From NCBI GenBank assembly GCA_020853815.1, contig JADYYE010000021.1, forward strand, positions 1-64,000: 64,000 nucleotides of DNA. Reading direction: 5' to 3'. A program made the position numbers and the translations under genes. A model generated the notes under the pieces. That model saw nothing but the letters and a program-made list of their open reading frames with translations, was not told where the DNA came from and did no database searches. Positions within the stretch are counted from its first letter, which is position 1; every line of letters begins with the position of its first letter. Origin of the DNA: Phycisphaerales bacterium (GTDB taxonomy: Bacteria > Planctomycetota > Phycisphaerae > Phycisphaerales > UBA1924). Below are positions 37,380-46,945 of this stretch, piece after piece.

Positions 37380-37444
37380 GCCCCTGATTCACATCACCCG
37401 CGACGCCGTGAGAGAGCGCCGTGGGCAAGAGAAGGAGATGAGAC

Positions 37445-38119
37445 ATGAAGACGTTGTCGGCGTTGGTTGTTCTGTCGTTGGCGGGCTTCGCGCAGGCCCA
37501 GCCCACCCAGGTGTTCTATTCCAATTTCGATTCCGGCCAGCCCGCCGAACTGACCGGCTACGGCGGCCTTGAGTCCGTCGCCGGCTTCGCAGGCGCCGGC
37601 AACACCGGTGACACCTTCACCGGCGACCTCTGGCGCAACGACGGCACCGCCTCCGTCAAGACCACACTCACCCTCACCAACCTCCCCGCCCACAACTCCG
37701 TCTCCGTCGGCTTCCTCCTGGCCTTCATCGATTCCTGGGACAGCACCAACGGCAGCCCCGCGCCCGATTGGTTCAACCTCGACATCGACGGCACCAACTT
37801 CCTCCAGCTCACCAGCGCCAACGCCTCCGGCAACGTCATCTACGCCGGAGATCAGATCTACTGGGGCGGCGCCGGCTGGAACGGCGCCTGGTGGGATCGC
37901 GCCTTCGACATGGGCAACGAAGCCCTCATCCAGAGCATCCCCCACACCGCCAGCACCCTCACCCTCGATTTCTACGCTTCCGGCGACGGCTGGCAGGCCG
38001 GTATCGATGAGTCCTTCGCCATCGATAACCTCGAGGTCATCGTCAACAAGGTTCCCGCGCCCGGCGCCGTCGGCGCTCTCTCGATCCTCGGCCTGGCCGC
38101 CCTCCGCCGCCGCCGCTGA
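37445..38119 (+). CDS. PEP-CTERM-sorted secreted protein
   Basis: A 224-residue protein with a signal peptide (MKTLSALVVLSLAGFAQAQ), a beta-rich body with SNFDSGQPAELTGYGG, DWFNLDIDGTNFLQL and an Asp/Trp-rich region, and a C-terminal sorting signal: VPAPGAVGALSILGLAALRRRR read in parts as Pro-Ala-Pro, a hydrophobic helix and four Arg. Such signals are cut by exosortase or a related enzyme and anchor proteins to the envelope or matrix. Exosortase is not in the window. It has its own promoter and terminator. Confidence 0.88.
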   Translation: MKTLSALVVLSLAGFAQAQPTQVFYSNFDSGQPAELTGYGGLESVAGFAGAGNTGDTFTGDLWRNDGTASVKTTLTLTNLPAHNSVSVGFLLAFIDSWDSTNGSPAPDWFNLDIDGTNFLQLTSANASGNVIYAGDQIYWGGAGWNGAWWDRAFDMGNEALIQSIPHTASTLTLDFYASGDGWQAGIDESFAIDNLEVIVNKVPAPGAVGALSILGLAALRRRR

Positions 38120-38183
38120 TCGCGACCGCCCGAAGTGAACCCTCGCGGCCCCGCGCCGATCAAGTCACGCTCCAATACGACAA

Positions 38184-38217
38184 GGGCCGTTCCCACCACG
38201 GGAGCGGCCCGTTTCAT
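38184..38217 (+). terminator. Rho-independent terminator of the PEP-CTERM gene
   Basis: GGGCCGTTCCC, loop ACCAC, GGGAGCGGCCC, then TTTCATTT; an 11-bp stem with one wobble. Confidence 0.85.
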
Positions 38218-38258
38218 TTCCACCTTCGTCTCTCCCCGCCCCATTGTTTCGCCCCCGC

Positions 38259-38293
38259 TTACAACCGCTTCCGTGCGCACCAAAGTGTCCGTC
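38259..38293 (+). repeat. Direct repeat, copy 1
   Basis: It shares GTGCGCACCA and GTGTCCGTC with copy 2 at 38417-38451; about 29 of 35 positions match by eye. Confidence 0.7.
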
Positions 38294-38416
38294 TTTTTCC
38301 CCTCTTTTCAGATTCCCGAAAAAAATCTTCGCGCGCCTTCTCCCCGCGCGCAACCACTTGCCCGGTCTGCATTTCTGCCATTGCCCATTCCCCAGTGCCC
38401 TCCGGCTAGTGCCCAC

Positions 38417-38451
38417 TTACCACCGCCCCGGTGCGCACCAGAGTGTCCGTC
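38417..38451 (+). repeat. Direct repeat, copy 2
   Basis: The second copy of the 35-base repeat, 158 bases downstream of the first, within the same gap. Confidence 0.7.
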
Positions 38452-38572
38452 CGCCCCCTGTGTGGAGAGCGCGTGCGTAAACCCCGCGCCCTCACCTGGG
38501 CCAGGCCAAGGACGAGCCCGTCCAAAGCGCAACCCCGGCGTCTTTGACAAGTGAATACACCCGCCCCAATTG

Positions 38573-38599
38573 AAAAAAAGCCCGCCTGGAGAGGCGGGC
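38573..38599 (-). terminator. Rho-independent terminator of infC
   Basis: On the minus strand GCCCGCCT, short loop, AGGCGGGC, then seven T. It lies 87 bases after the infC stop, so infC is transcribed without rpmI or rplT. Confidence 0.88.
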
Positions 38600-38685
38600 C
38601 TTGGGGAACGCGCTGGGTTTGTTCGACTCGTGGGCCAAGCGAATGGCGGGGCCGGGGCATCGCGACGACGCCGAGGGCCAGGCCA

Positions 38686-39420
<735 letters not shown>

Positions 39421-39843
39421 GATCGATCTCCTTCAAGCCGTTGCCCGCGCTACATGCGGGGTCGGGCACAAGCGTTGCACCTTGCGAGGAACGTCCTCGC
39501 GGAGGTGTGGTTGGACGAACAAGAAAGAACGGCGAGGTCGTTCACGGGCGCGTCCAGCGTGACGCGGACCACGGAGCGCGCACGACGCCGCGCGGGTGGC
39601 GGGCGGCGGTGAAAGTCGATCGGGTGCGCGTCATGGGCTGCCGGGATACCTCGTTGGGAAACGGAACAGACCAGTTCCCTACCAAAGGCTACCACCCCCG
39701 CCCCCCCGCGACAAGGGAACATCGCCTCGGAAGGGCACAGAACTGGCGGGAAACTCGCCAAGATCGGGCCAAACACGGGCAAAGACTGCACGAAATCGCT
39801 GCGCGGCGGGGGCGGCGAGGGGGCGGCGAGAGCGCGTGTGGGG
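39421..39843. other. infC leader and intergenic region, no gene seen
   Basis: This is 423 bases between infC and the upstream kinase gene, both on the minus strand. It contains C-rich runs near 39690-39710. No riboswitch or RNA gene was recognised. Confidence 0.5.
39428..39433 (-). promoter_or_regulatory. Shine-Dalgarno site that fixes the infC start
   Basis: AAGGAG on the minus strand, seven bases before ATC. The next possible start (GTG 39381) has no ribosome site. Confidence 0.8.
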
Positions 39844-41244
39844 TCAGGAGCGGCTCGCGAGGATGATGTTGATGACGATGCTGACGACCAGGAGAACCAG
39901 CATGAGGATGACCAGCGGCTGGCGGAAGAGGTCGGCGATGGTGAACGAGCCGCGCTTGGGGGCGGGGGCTTCGGCGATCTGGCCGATGGCGGCGGCCTCG
40001 GCCTGGGCGACGCCCGCCAGGTCGATGCCCCAGTCCTTGTGGGCGATGACGGGGCTCTTGCCCTCGCGGACGGCCAGGAGATCGGCGCGGACGTCGGCGC
40101 ACTTCTGATAGCGGGCCTTGGGGTCCTTGGCCATCATCATCTCGATGACCTGCGAGATGCCGGCCGAGAGCTTTGGATTGACGTGATCCGGCGGGACGAG
40201 CTCGGCCTTGAGATGCTTGTGCATGACGGCGGAGGGGTTCGGGCCGTCGTAGGGCACCGAGCCGGTGACCATGTGGTAGAGGGTGGCGCCGAGGGAGTAG
40301 ATGTCGGCGGGGGGGCCGATCTGGCGTTCGCCGCGGATCTGCTCGGGGGAGATGTAGTAGGGGGTGCCGAAGGCCTTTCCGGCCTCGGCCTCGGCCATTT
40401 CCTTGTCGGAGACGGCGCGGGCCAGACCCATGTCGGCGAGCTTGGCGACGCCCTCCTTGGTGATCATGACGTTCTTGGGCTTGACGTCGCGGTGGATGAG
40501 TCCCTTGGAGTGGGCGTGCTGGAGGGCGTCGGCGATCTGGATCGCGATGTCGATCGCTTCGCGTTCGCTGAGGCGCTTGTGCTTGGTGATGTCGTCGTAG
40601 ACGGTGCGCCCGTCGACGTACTCCATCACGAAGAAGTAGAGATCGCCGGCCTTGTCGACGTCGTAGGCCTGGACGATGTTGGGGTGGTTGAGCTGGGCGG
40701 CGGAGCGTCCCTCGGCGATGAAGCGTTCGATGAACTGCGGGTTGCTGGTGAACTTTCTCGGGAGGATCTTGATGGCGACATCGCGGTCGAGGCGGAGCTG
40801 GCGGGCCTTCCAGACGGTGGCCATGGCGCCGGCGCCGAGCTTCTTCTCGATCTTGTAGCCGGGGATCTTCTGGCCGCTGCGTTCGGCCTCGATGGACTGA
40901 CGGAGGCGGGCGATCTGTCGTTTGGTGACGTACTCGTTGTTGAGGAGGAGCTGGACCAGAGAGGCCTGGTTGTTCTCCTCGCGCATCTGCTTGACGCGCT
41001 CCATGCAGTGGCGGACCTCGTCTTCGGTGGCGAGGTTCTGCTCGATGACCAGGCGGCTGACGATGGTGTCGAGGTTGGTGCCGCTTTTGGCGGCTTCCTG
41101 GAGCATCTGCTCGGCGTCGGCGGCGGTGGCGGGGGTGGAGTCGCTGGCGGGGACGGGGGCGGTGTCGGCGGCGCGATCGGGGACGATCGGGGTGGTCTTG
41201 CCGGGATCGGGCTTTGGTTTCGGATCGCTCACCAGGTTCCCCAT
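39844..41244 (-). CDS. Membrane-anchored Ser/Thr protein kinase
   Basis: A 466-residue protein: a Pro/Thr/Ala-rich N-terminus, a helical segment (EQMLQEAAKSGTNLDTIVSR), then a Hanks-type kinase domain with Gly loop LGAGAMATVWKA, Lys in DVAIKILP, HRDVKPKNVM, DMGLA (in place of DFG), GTPYYISPEQ, and ADIYSLGATLYHMVTG. It ends in one membrane helix (PLVILMLVLLVVSIVINIIL). All catalytic residues are present. The ATG at 41244 is used; the extra upstream frame is not protein-like. Neighbouring genes do not reveal substrates. Confidence 0.93.
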   Translation of the reverse strand: MGNLVSDPKPKPDPGKTTPIVPDRAADTAPVPASDSTPATAADAEQMLQEAAKSGTNLDTIVSRLVIEQNLATEDEVRHCMERVKQMREENNQASLVQLLLNNEYVTKRQIARLRQSIEAERSGQKIPGYKIEKKLGAGAMATVWKARQLRLDRDVAIKILPRKFTSNPQFIERFIAEGRSAAQLNHPNIVQAYDVDKAGDLYFFVMEYVDGRTVYDDITKHKRLSEREAIDIAIQIADALQHAHSKGLIHRDVKPKNVMITKEGVAKLADMGLARAVSDKEMAEAEAGKAFGTPYYISPEQIRGERQIGPPADIYSLGATLYHMVTGSVPYDGPNPSAVMHKHLKAELVPPDHVNPKLSAGISQVIEMMMAKDPKARYQKCADVRADLLAVREGKSPVIAHKDWGIDLAGVAQAEAAAIGQIAEAPAPKRGSFTIADLFRQPLVILMLVLLVVSIVINIILASRS

Positions 41245-41671
41245 GCCATCCGGTACCACGCGGCGTGCGGCGCGGTTCGCGCCATGTCCGGTCTTCCGGG
41301 GGCCGAAACCGTACCGGGGTGGTGCGGCCCGTGTCAAACCGGGCGGGCGGAGGCGTCCCCAGGTCTCCTTGTTCGGATTCTGATTTATCGCTCCTGAGCG
41401 AAATGTCGATTGATTTGGAAAGACGGCCCGTGGATCGCGGGAACCGTGGGGTGGGACGGGGCGAAGGGAGAGAACGGCGGTCCCCAATTCTGGGGTTTGT
41501 GCGTCGGAGGGCTTTCGCCGGCGTCGAAAAGTGCCTATGCTGGATTATTCAGGAACATCGGCACGGGCCGATGGATGAAGATGGCGTTCCGTTCTGGAGC
41601 GTCGGGGCAACACAGTCGCGGATCGATCGGTCGCTCGTTCGAGCTCCGGTGCGACGCATTGAGGTGCGAAG
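41245..41671. other. Divergent intergenic region, no gene seen
   Basis: This is 427 bases upstream of both the kinase (minus) and the prepilin-like gene (plus). A TGCCTATGCTGGATTATTC patch near 41531-41550 may contain the plus-strand promoter. Confidence 0.5.
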
Positions 41672-42592
41672 ATGAAGAAGATCTTTGAACGAACCGGGGC
41701 GGGGCGGCGGGGCTTCACGCTGATTGAGCTCCTGGTGGTGATTGCGATCATCGCTCTCTTGATCTCGATCCTGCTCCCGGCGCTGGGCAAGGCCCGCAAG
41801 AGCGCCCAGATGGCGGTGTCGCTGGCGAACCTCAGCCAGGTGGGCAAGGCGGCCGCGACCTACCAGACCGACAACCACGGGTACCTGCCGATCACGCTGA
41901 CCTACAAGCGCGGGACCAAGAAGTCGGCGACCAGCGGCGGCTTCATCGGCTGGTGTACCTGGAGCTTCGCGGGCAAGAACAACGACGGCGTGTGGCGTCA
42001 GAGCGGGTTCAACAAGGGCTTTGACGTGGAGGCGATTGACCGCCCCATGAACAAGTGGATCGCTCCCGAGTCGACCTTTGAGGCGCCGGACGCGCCGGCG
42101 GATATGCCGGCCGACTATCCGGCCCGGAAGCTGCTCCAGATCCCGGTGCTGAAGGACCCGAGCGACAAGGCGACGCACCAGTTCGACTGGCCGAACGCGA
42201 CTTTTACGCGTAGTTGCTACGACGACGTTGGCACCAGCTACCAGTTCATCGCCAAGTGGTGGGACCAGCTGTCGGAAGTCTACGGCAACCCGAGCGGCGA
42301 GGCCGGGTTCATCAAGTACATGGACATGGGGTCCAAGCGCTTGCAGGTGGCGGACGCCTTCCAGCCTTCGCGCATGGTGTGGGCGTGCGACGAGTACGCG
42401 GACATCGTGATCTACGACCGGACGCCGGACGCCCGCGTCATTAACGGATACGGCGACGTGAACAAGAGTCTTTTGCTGTACTTGGACGGGCATGTGAAGT
42501 ACCAGCCCCTGGTGACGCACAACCAAGGGGCCGAGGTGTACTCCAACGGCAACTACACGTTTGTCTTTGATGACCTGAAGATGCCGCAGTAG
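41672..42592 (+). CDS. Type IV prepilin-like protein of planctomycete type
   Basis: A 306-residue protein with a class III signal: basic leader, GFTLIELLVVIAIIALLISI (Gly at the cleavage site and Glu at +5), then a long extracellular domain ending LLYLDGHVKYQPLV, the conserved DGHV patch of this planctomycete family. It is cut by a prepilin peptidase and assembled in the envelope, but no secretion machinery is adjacent. It probably has its own terminator at 42616. Confidence 0.92.
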   Translation: MKKIFERTGAGRRGFTLIELLVVIAIIALLISILLPALGKARKSAQMAVSLANLSQVGKAAATYQTDNHGYLPITLTYKRGTKKSATSGGFIGWCTWSFAGKNNDGVWRQSGFNKGFDVEAIDRPMNKWIAPESTFEAPDAPADMPADYPARKLLQIPVLKDPSDKATHQFDWPNATFTRSCYDDVGTSYQFIAKWWDQLSEVYGNPSGEAGFIKYMDMGSKRLQVADAFQPSRMVWACDEYADIVIYDRTPDARVINGYGDVNKSLLLYLDGHVKYQPLVTHNQGAEVYSNGNYTFVFDDLKMPQ

Positions 42593-42615
42593 CCCAAAGA
42601 GGAAGTCCGTATCGA

Positions 42616-42644
42616 GGGCCGGTGCCAAATGCACCGGCCCTTTT
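42616..42644 (+). terminator. Rho-independent terminator of the prepilin-like gene
   Basis: GGGCCGGTGC, loop CAAAT, GCACCGGCCC, then TTTT: a perfect 10-bp stem 24 bases after the stop. Confidence 0.92.
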
Positions 42645-42837
42645 ACATGGTGTTCGGCGATCGCGGGTCCGATGGGGCTCGAAGTCTGACGCGCCGCGGG
42701 CGGCTCTTGGGCCGTTGAGGCGAACGGGCGAGCCGGGAGGGGCACCGGCAAGTACGTCTCGCTGGACCCTGCGGCAAGGAGCCGGCCCGCGTCCTCAAGG
42801 CCATCGAAACGGCCCGAGAATGACGCCGAATATCTGG

Positions 42838-43545
42838 CTACTTTCCCGCGGGCTTGGTCGGATCGGTGGGCGCGGGGGCGGGCTGGGCCTTGGCGGGGTC
42901 CTGGGGAGCGCCGGGCGCCGGGAGGCGATCGACCTTGAGTTCCTTGAAGACCAGGTCGGTGATGTCCACGCCATCGGGCGAAAAGATGACCGGGCGGGCG
43001 TAGATTTCCTGGAAAGCGCCCGAGAGGGTTTGTGAGACGAAGGCGACGGGGAAAGAGCGGCTTCCGATGACGTAGGAGTAGCCTTCGCGCTTGGCGACGG
43101 TGTGGGCGGCATCGAGGACGAGGCGGTACGCCTCCTCGACCTCCTTGAGATTGCCCTGCTCCATGATCTTGTCGCCCTCGGCCTTGGCCTGGCGGAGCTG
43201 GGCCTGGAGTTGCTGGCCCTTGGCCTGCAATTCCTTGGCTTCGGGGGAGTTGCGGTCGGTCACCTTTCCCATGCGTTCACGGAGGGCGGCCATTTCGGCG
43301 TCAACTTGCTTGGTAAGCGATGCGACATGGGCGGCGCGCTCCTCGCGGGGTTTGGCGTAGGCCGGGCCGCCGAGCACGGACTGGAGAACGGCGAACTGAT
43401 CGCAGGTGGCGATCGAGCCGGGTGGAGCGATTCGGGGCGATGCGGCCAGGGCGGGGTTGGCGAGGAAGCCGGAGCCGAGGGAGGCGCCGAGGCCGGCGGC
43501 GAGGCCGAAACCGGCGATGACGAGAGCGATCTGACCCGTTCGCAT
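42838..43545 (-). CDS. OmpH/Skp-family periplasmic chaperone-like protein
   Basis: A 235-residue protein with a signal peptide (ALVIAGFGLAAGLGASLGS), a helical hairpin typical of OmpH (LTKQVDAEMAALRERMGKVT; ELQAKGQQLQAQLRQAKAEG), VAKREGYSYVIGSR, and a Pro/Ala tail. Family members hold unfolded outer-membrane proteins in the periplasm. AAAGGAG lies five bases before the ATG at 43545. No bamA or lpxD genes are adjacent, unlike in proteobacteria. Confidence 0.82.
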   Translation of the reverse strand: MRTGQIALVIAGFGLAAGLGASLGSGFLANPALAASPRIAPPGSIATCDQFAVLQSVLGGPAYAKPREERAAHVASLTKQVDAEMAALRERMGKVTDRNSPEAKELQAKGQQLQAQLRQAKAEGDKIMEQGNLKEVEEAYRLVLDAAHTVAKREGYSYVIGSRSFPVAFVSQTLSGAFQEIYARPVIFSPDGVDITDLVFKELKVDRLPAPGAPQDPAKAQPAPAPTDPTKPAGK

Positions 43546-43641
43546 AGAGACTCCTTTGTTCCGGCGGCGTGGCGCGCCGGGCGAGGGGGAGTTTAGGGAG
43601 GGTGGCGGGGCGGCGTATGCTGGTGGAAACAGGAGGCGGTC

Positions 43642-44793
43642 ATGCGCGACGCGAGGCTGGATCGATTGGCGGACGTGATCGTGGGGTACTCGACGCGGGT
43701 GAAGAAGGGTGATGTGGTGGCGATCGTGGCGGAGCCCGGGGCCCAGCCGCTGGTGGAGGCGCTGTATTCCAAGGTGCTGAAGGCCGGCGGGAACCCGCAC
43801 TGGGTGGTGAGGTCGGAGGCGTTGCAGGGGATCATGCTGCGCGAGGGGAGCGAGGAGCAGATCAAGGCGGTGTCGCCGTTCGACATGCACCTGGTGGAGA
43901 CCGCGGACGTGCGGATCGTGCTCTGGGCGGAGGTGAACACCAAGGCGTTTGGGCGGGTTGATTCGTCGCGGCTGGCGATGCAGCAGGCGGCGCGGAAGCC
44001 GATGCTCAAGCGGTTCATGGAGCGGGCGGCGACGGGCGAGCTGCGTTGGTGCGGGACGCTGTATCCGACGGCGGCGTCGGCGCAGGACGCGGAGATGAGC
44101 CTGGATGAGTACGCGGACTTTGTGTTCAGGGCGGGGAAGCTGGACCTTGCGGACCCGGTGGCGGCGTGGCGCTCGGTGCACGAGCGGCAGGAGCGGGTGC
44201 GCGAGGCGTTGCAGAAGTGCAAGGGCGTGCGGTTCTTTGTGCCGGCGCACGATGGGCACGACGGGACGGACCTTCGCGTGGATGTCTCGCCGCCGAGCGT
44301 GTGGGTGAACTGCGCGGGGCACGAGAACTTCCCGGACGGCGAGGTGTTCGCCGGGCCGCAGGGCGCGGAGGGGCATGTGAACTACACGTTCCCGGCGGTG
44401 TACCAAGGGCGCGAGGTGGAGGGAGTGCGGCTGGTGTTCAAGGGCGGGCGCGTGGTGGAGGCCAGCGCGAAGAAGAACGAGGAGTTCCTGATCAAGATGC
44501 TGGACCAGGACGCGGGCGCGCGGACCATGGGCGAGATCGCGATCGGGACGAACTATTCGATCAGGGACTTCTCGAAGAACACGCTGTTCGACGAGAAGAT
44601 CGGCGGGACGTTTCACGCGGCGGTCGGCGCGGGATACCCCGAGAGCGGGAGCACCAACGAGAGCGGGTTGCACTGGGACATGGTGTGCGATCTTCGCGGG
44701 CTCAATGGGAAGCCGGGCGGCGTGATCGAGGCGGACGGGAAGGTGATCAGCCGGAACGGGAAGTTCGTGGACGCGGGCTGGCCGGGGGAGTGA
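43642..44793 (+). CDS. M29-family aminopeptidase
   Basis: A 383-residue protein of the thermophilic-aminopeptidase (M29) type: VIVGYSTRVKKGDVVAIVAE, AEVNTKAFGRVDSSRLAMQQ, EVFAGPQGAEGHVNYTFPAV, MGEIAIGTNYSIRDFSKNTL, and the metal site SGLHWDMVCDL. These enzymes remove N-terminal residues using two metal ions, in the cytosol. A TATGCT box and AGGAGG precede the ATG. It is divergent from the OmpH-like gene and followed by a CACGGAG repeat tract. Confidence 0.92.
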   Translation: MRDARLDRLADVIVGYSTRVKKGDVVAIVAEPGAQPLVEALYSKVLKAGGNPHWVVRSEALQGIMLREGSEEQIKAVSPFDMHLVETADVRIVLWAEVNTKAFGRVDSSRLAMQQAARKPMLKRFMERAATGELRWCGTLYPTAASAQDAEMSLDEYADFVFRAGKLDLADPVAAWRSVHERQERVREALQKCKGVRFFVPAHDGHDGTDLRVDVSPPSVWVNCAGHENFPDGEVFAGPQGAEGHVNYTFPAVYQGREVEGVRLVFKGGRVVEASAKKNEEFLIKMLDQDAGARTMGEIAIGTNYSIRDFSKNTLFDEKIGGTFHAAVGAGYPESGSTNESGLHWDMVCDLRGLNGKPGGVIEADGKVISRNGKFVDAGWPGE

Positions 44794-44821
44794 GCGGGCG
44801 CGGGAGGGGGAGGAGTTTCTC

Positions 44822-44860
44822 ACCACGGAGAGACACGGAGAGGCACGGAGGGCGGACGGG
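44822..44860 (+). repeat. CACGGAGN repeat tract after the M29 gene
   Basis: CCACGGAGAGACACGGAGAG and then GCACGGAGGGCGG: units of about nine bases on the coding strand, 29 bases after the stop. Confidence 0.8.
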
Positions 44861-44944
44861 TGTTGTGATACGTCTGGCGGATGTGTTTCAGAAAACGAGG
44901 CGGGCGAGGCGGTTTCTGCATCGTGCGCGCGTGGGGCGCGTCGA

Positions 44945-44990
44945 CCCGGACCTTCCTCGCGGACTCGTCAGGTCCGGCGTCCAAGCCCGC
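44945..44990 (+). repeat. Dispersed palindromic element, copy B
   Basis: Arms CCGGACCT (44946-44953) and AGGTCCGG (44970-44977); it continues CGTCCAAG as copy A does on its minus strand. It lies between convergent genes, like copy A at 34888-34936. Confidence 0.6.
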
Positions 44991-45010
44991 GGAATCGCGG
45001 CGCGCTGGTG

Positions 45011-46945
45011 CTACTGAGGATCGACGGGCTTTGGCTTGCGCGGCTCGGGCGGCCAGAGGACCCAGTCGCCGTCGATCTCGTGAGCCTTGGCGCCCCGCAA
45101 CTCCGCGCGAGCCTGCTGCGCGCTCATCCAGCGCGGCGGGAGGTTATTGAGATTCGCGATCGGTCGCCCGGCGTCGTCCTTGCGGTCCGGGCCGACGGAG
45201 TAGATGACGGGCCGGGCTCCGCGGGGGGTGTCGCGGAGGGTGTAACGCAGGGGCTTGCCGTCGAACACGTCGCGCGGGACCTTGGAGAGGAGCGAGGTCG
45301 GGAGGGCGTCGAGCGACGGCGGGTAATCGGAGAAGCGGCGTTTGTAGAGCTCGCAGGCGATGGCGACGAGGAGCGCATCGCGTTCCTGCGCGGCGTGGTC
45401 GTAGGACCAGACGGCGTTTGAGAGCGCGGGCATGAGAAGCCAGACGAGCGTGTATCTGGACCGGCCGCCTTGCGACATGAACTGCTCGAACTCGGCGTCG
45501 GGTGAGAGATCGGGGCGGTTCCACGGCGCGAGCGATGCGTAGGTCATCGCGCGGCTGATCATGTTCGCGTAGAGATCGCGGGTTTCCTTGCGTGAGGCGC
45601 CGACGAGGGAGTCGAAGGGGACTTCGAGTGCATCGCGGACCTTGTCGGAGGCGCCGTGCCACGGGTCGGTCTGGGCGGTGCTGGGCCAACTGGTGAGATA
45701 AGAGCGGAGGAGACGAGCGCCGTCGAGGGTGAGGTGGCCGTCGGAGTTGCCATCGTCGGAATAAACGCGCTGGAGGATGTCCTCCAACCAAAGGACTTCG
45801 CCGTCGAGCGCGATGTGAGATGGTCCGCGTGACGCGGCGTGGGCGAATGAGGCGAGTTGTTCGTCGGTGAAGAGTGACGGGGTGTCTCTGAGCAGCTGCG
45901 CGAGGGTCTGGCGAGTCTGGGCGTGGATCGCGAGTTCAACGAGGCCACCGATGAGGAAGGCGTCGCCACTCATGTGGGTGGCCAGGCGGAACATGGCTTC
46001 GAGGTCGTCGGTGGCGCGGGTGTTGTCGCTCACGCTTGCCGCAGCACGGGCGTCGAGGGAGAGGATGCGGGCGAAGTTTCGGCCTTGGCCGAGGTGGGGC
46101 AGGAGCAGATTGACGAGGGGCGGGTTGGGATCAATGGGCACGCGATCCATGATGAGTCGGACGGCCTCGCGGGCCTTTTCAGGCTCTACACCCGCGAGGA
46201 ATTGGGAGTGTGCTTCGAGTTCCGCGTCGGGTGTCATGGTCAGTTCGCGGCCGAGGCAGGGTTTTCGGGTCGCTTGGCGAGCGAGGTCGAGGGACGTGGC
46301 GCTGGCGGCGAGGTAGTCAAGGGCGAGGGGCCAGCGCGGGTCCGAAGGCTCGATGTTCGGGAAGTCCGCGGCGAGTTCCTTGGGGAGCGCCGGGAGCGCG
46401 AGGTAGGCGGCGCGATAGAGGGGCCAGGCACGATCGGAATCGGGGACCTTCGCGATCGGCGCGTTCAATTCTTCGAGGTAGTTGCGGGCGATCGTGGGGT
46501 GCGAGGTGAAGGCGCGGACGGCGGCGATGGTGTACACGACGGCAACCAGCGCGAGGAAGAGCAACGCGGCCTGGAGAGTGCGCCGCATGGCGCGCCACGC
46601 GACGGGGCGGCAGCGCTTCTTGGCGCGGCGGATCAGACGGGCGGCGTCGGCGGGCACGCCAAAGTCGCGGACGAGATCATCGGGCGAGCGTCCCGCCTCG
46701 ATACCGTCGCGGAAGTGGGCGATGAGCTCGCGCGTGACGTCGAGCTTCTCGCGGGGCCACAGGCGGGTGCGGCGGGTGACCAGCGCGATCAGGCGTGTGA
46801 TCGGCGCGGGGAGCGCGGCGTCGGCGAGGAGCCTGGCGGGTGTCTGCGACAGGCCGGGCGGGAAAAGGGTGATGGGGCGCGAGAGAAACGCCATCAGGCC
46901 GCGGGGGGCTTGGGTCCTGGAATCGCTCGAGCTTGCGGGAGTCAT
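45011..46945 (-). CDS. Large membrane-anchored helical protein under PadR control
   Basis: A 644-residue protein: an N-terminal cytoplasmic part of about 120 residues (KLDVTRELIAHFRDGIEAGR), one membrane helix (TLQAALLFLALVAVVYTIAA), and a long extracytoplasmic helical domain (YRAAYLALPALPKELA; DLEAMFRLATHMSGDAFLIG; LVELAIHAQTRQTLAQLLR) ending in a strand-rich stretch, KPLRYTLRDTPRGARPVIYS, as in prepilin-type or lipoprotein-like tails. The family was not recognised. It overlaps the padR gene (ATGA), as membrane proteins controlled by PadR regulators often do. Confidence 0.75.
   Translation of the reverse strand: MTPASSSDSRTQAPRGLMAFLSRPITLFPPGLSQTPARLLADAALPAPITRLIALVTRRTRLWPREKLDVTRELIAHFRDGIEAGRSPDDLVRDFGVPADAARLIRRAKKRCRPVAWRAMRRTLQAALLFLALVAVVYTIAAVRAFTSHPTIARNYLEELNAPIAKVPDSDRAWPLYRAAYLALPALPKELAADFPNIEPSDPRWPLALDYLAASATSLDLARQATRKPCLGRELTMTPDAELEAHSQFLAGVEPEKAREAVRLIMDRVPIDPNPPLVNLLLPHLGQGRNFARILSLDARAAASVSDNTRATDDLEAMFRLATHMSGDAFLIGGLVELAIHAQTRQTLAQLLRDTPSLFTDEQLASFAHAASRGPSHIALDGEVLWLEDILQRVYSDDGNSDGHLTLDGARLLRSYLTSWPSTAQTDPWHGASDKVRDALEVPFDSLVGASRKETRDLYANMISRAMTYASLAPWNRPDLSPDAEFEQFMSQGGRSRYTLVWLLMPALSNAVWSYDHAAQERDALLVAIACELYKRRFSDYPPSLDALPTSLLSKVPRDVFDGKPLRYTLRDTPRGARPVIYSVGPDRKDDAGRPIANLNNLPPRWMSAQQARAELRGAKAHEIDGDWVLWPPEPRKPKPVDPQ

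Larger units (their letters stand above)
37069..37444 (+). other. Intergenic region with terminator and promoter, no gene seen
   Basis: This is 376 bases. It holds the permease terminator (37105-37130) and a promoter-like pair (37352-37379) upstream of the PEP-CTERM gene. Confidence 0.6.
38120..38685. other. 566-base non-coding region between convergent genes
   Basis: It holds two terminators (one for each flanking gene), a 35-base direct repeat (38259-38293 and 38417-38451) and GTGCC-type repeat traces (38380-38415). No gene or RNA gene was seen. Strand composition changes here from C-rich to G-rich. Confidence 0.7.

Noticed and set aside
38120-38685. Replication origin
   Set aside because: The skew-like step is suggestive, but no DnaA-box cluster (TTATCCACA-like) and no dnaA, dnaN or parAB neighbours are seen.
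39844-41487. An 81-residue longer N-terminus for the kinase
   Set aside because: The extra stretch is Arg/Pro-rich, reads through a probable promoter region, and the ATG at 41244 begins the ordered protein.
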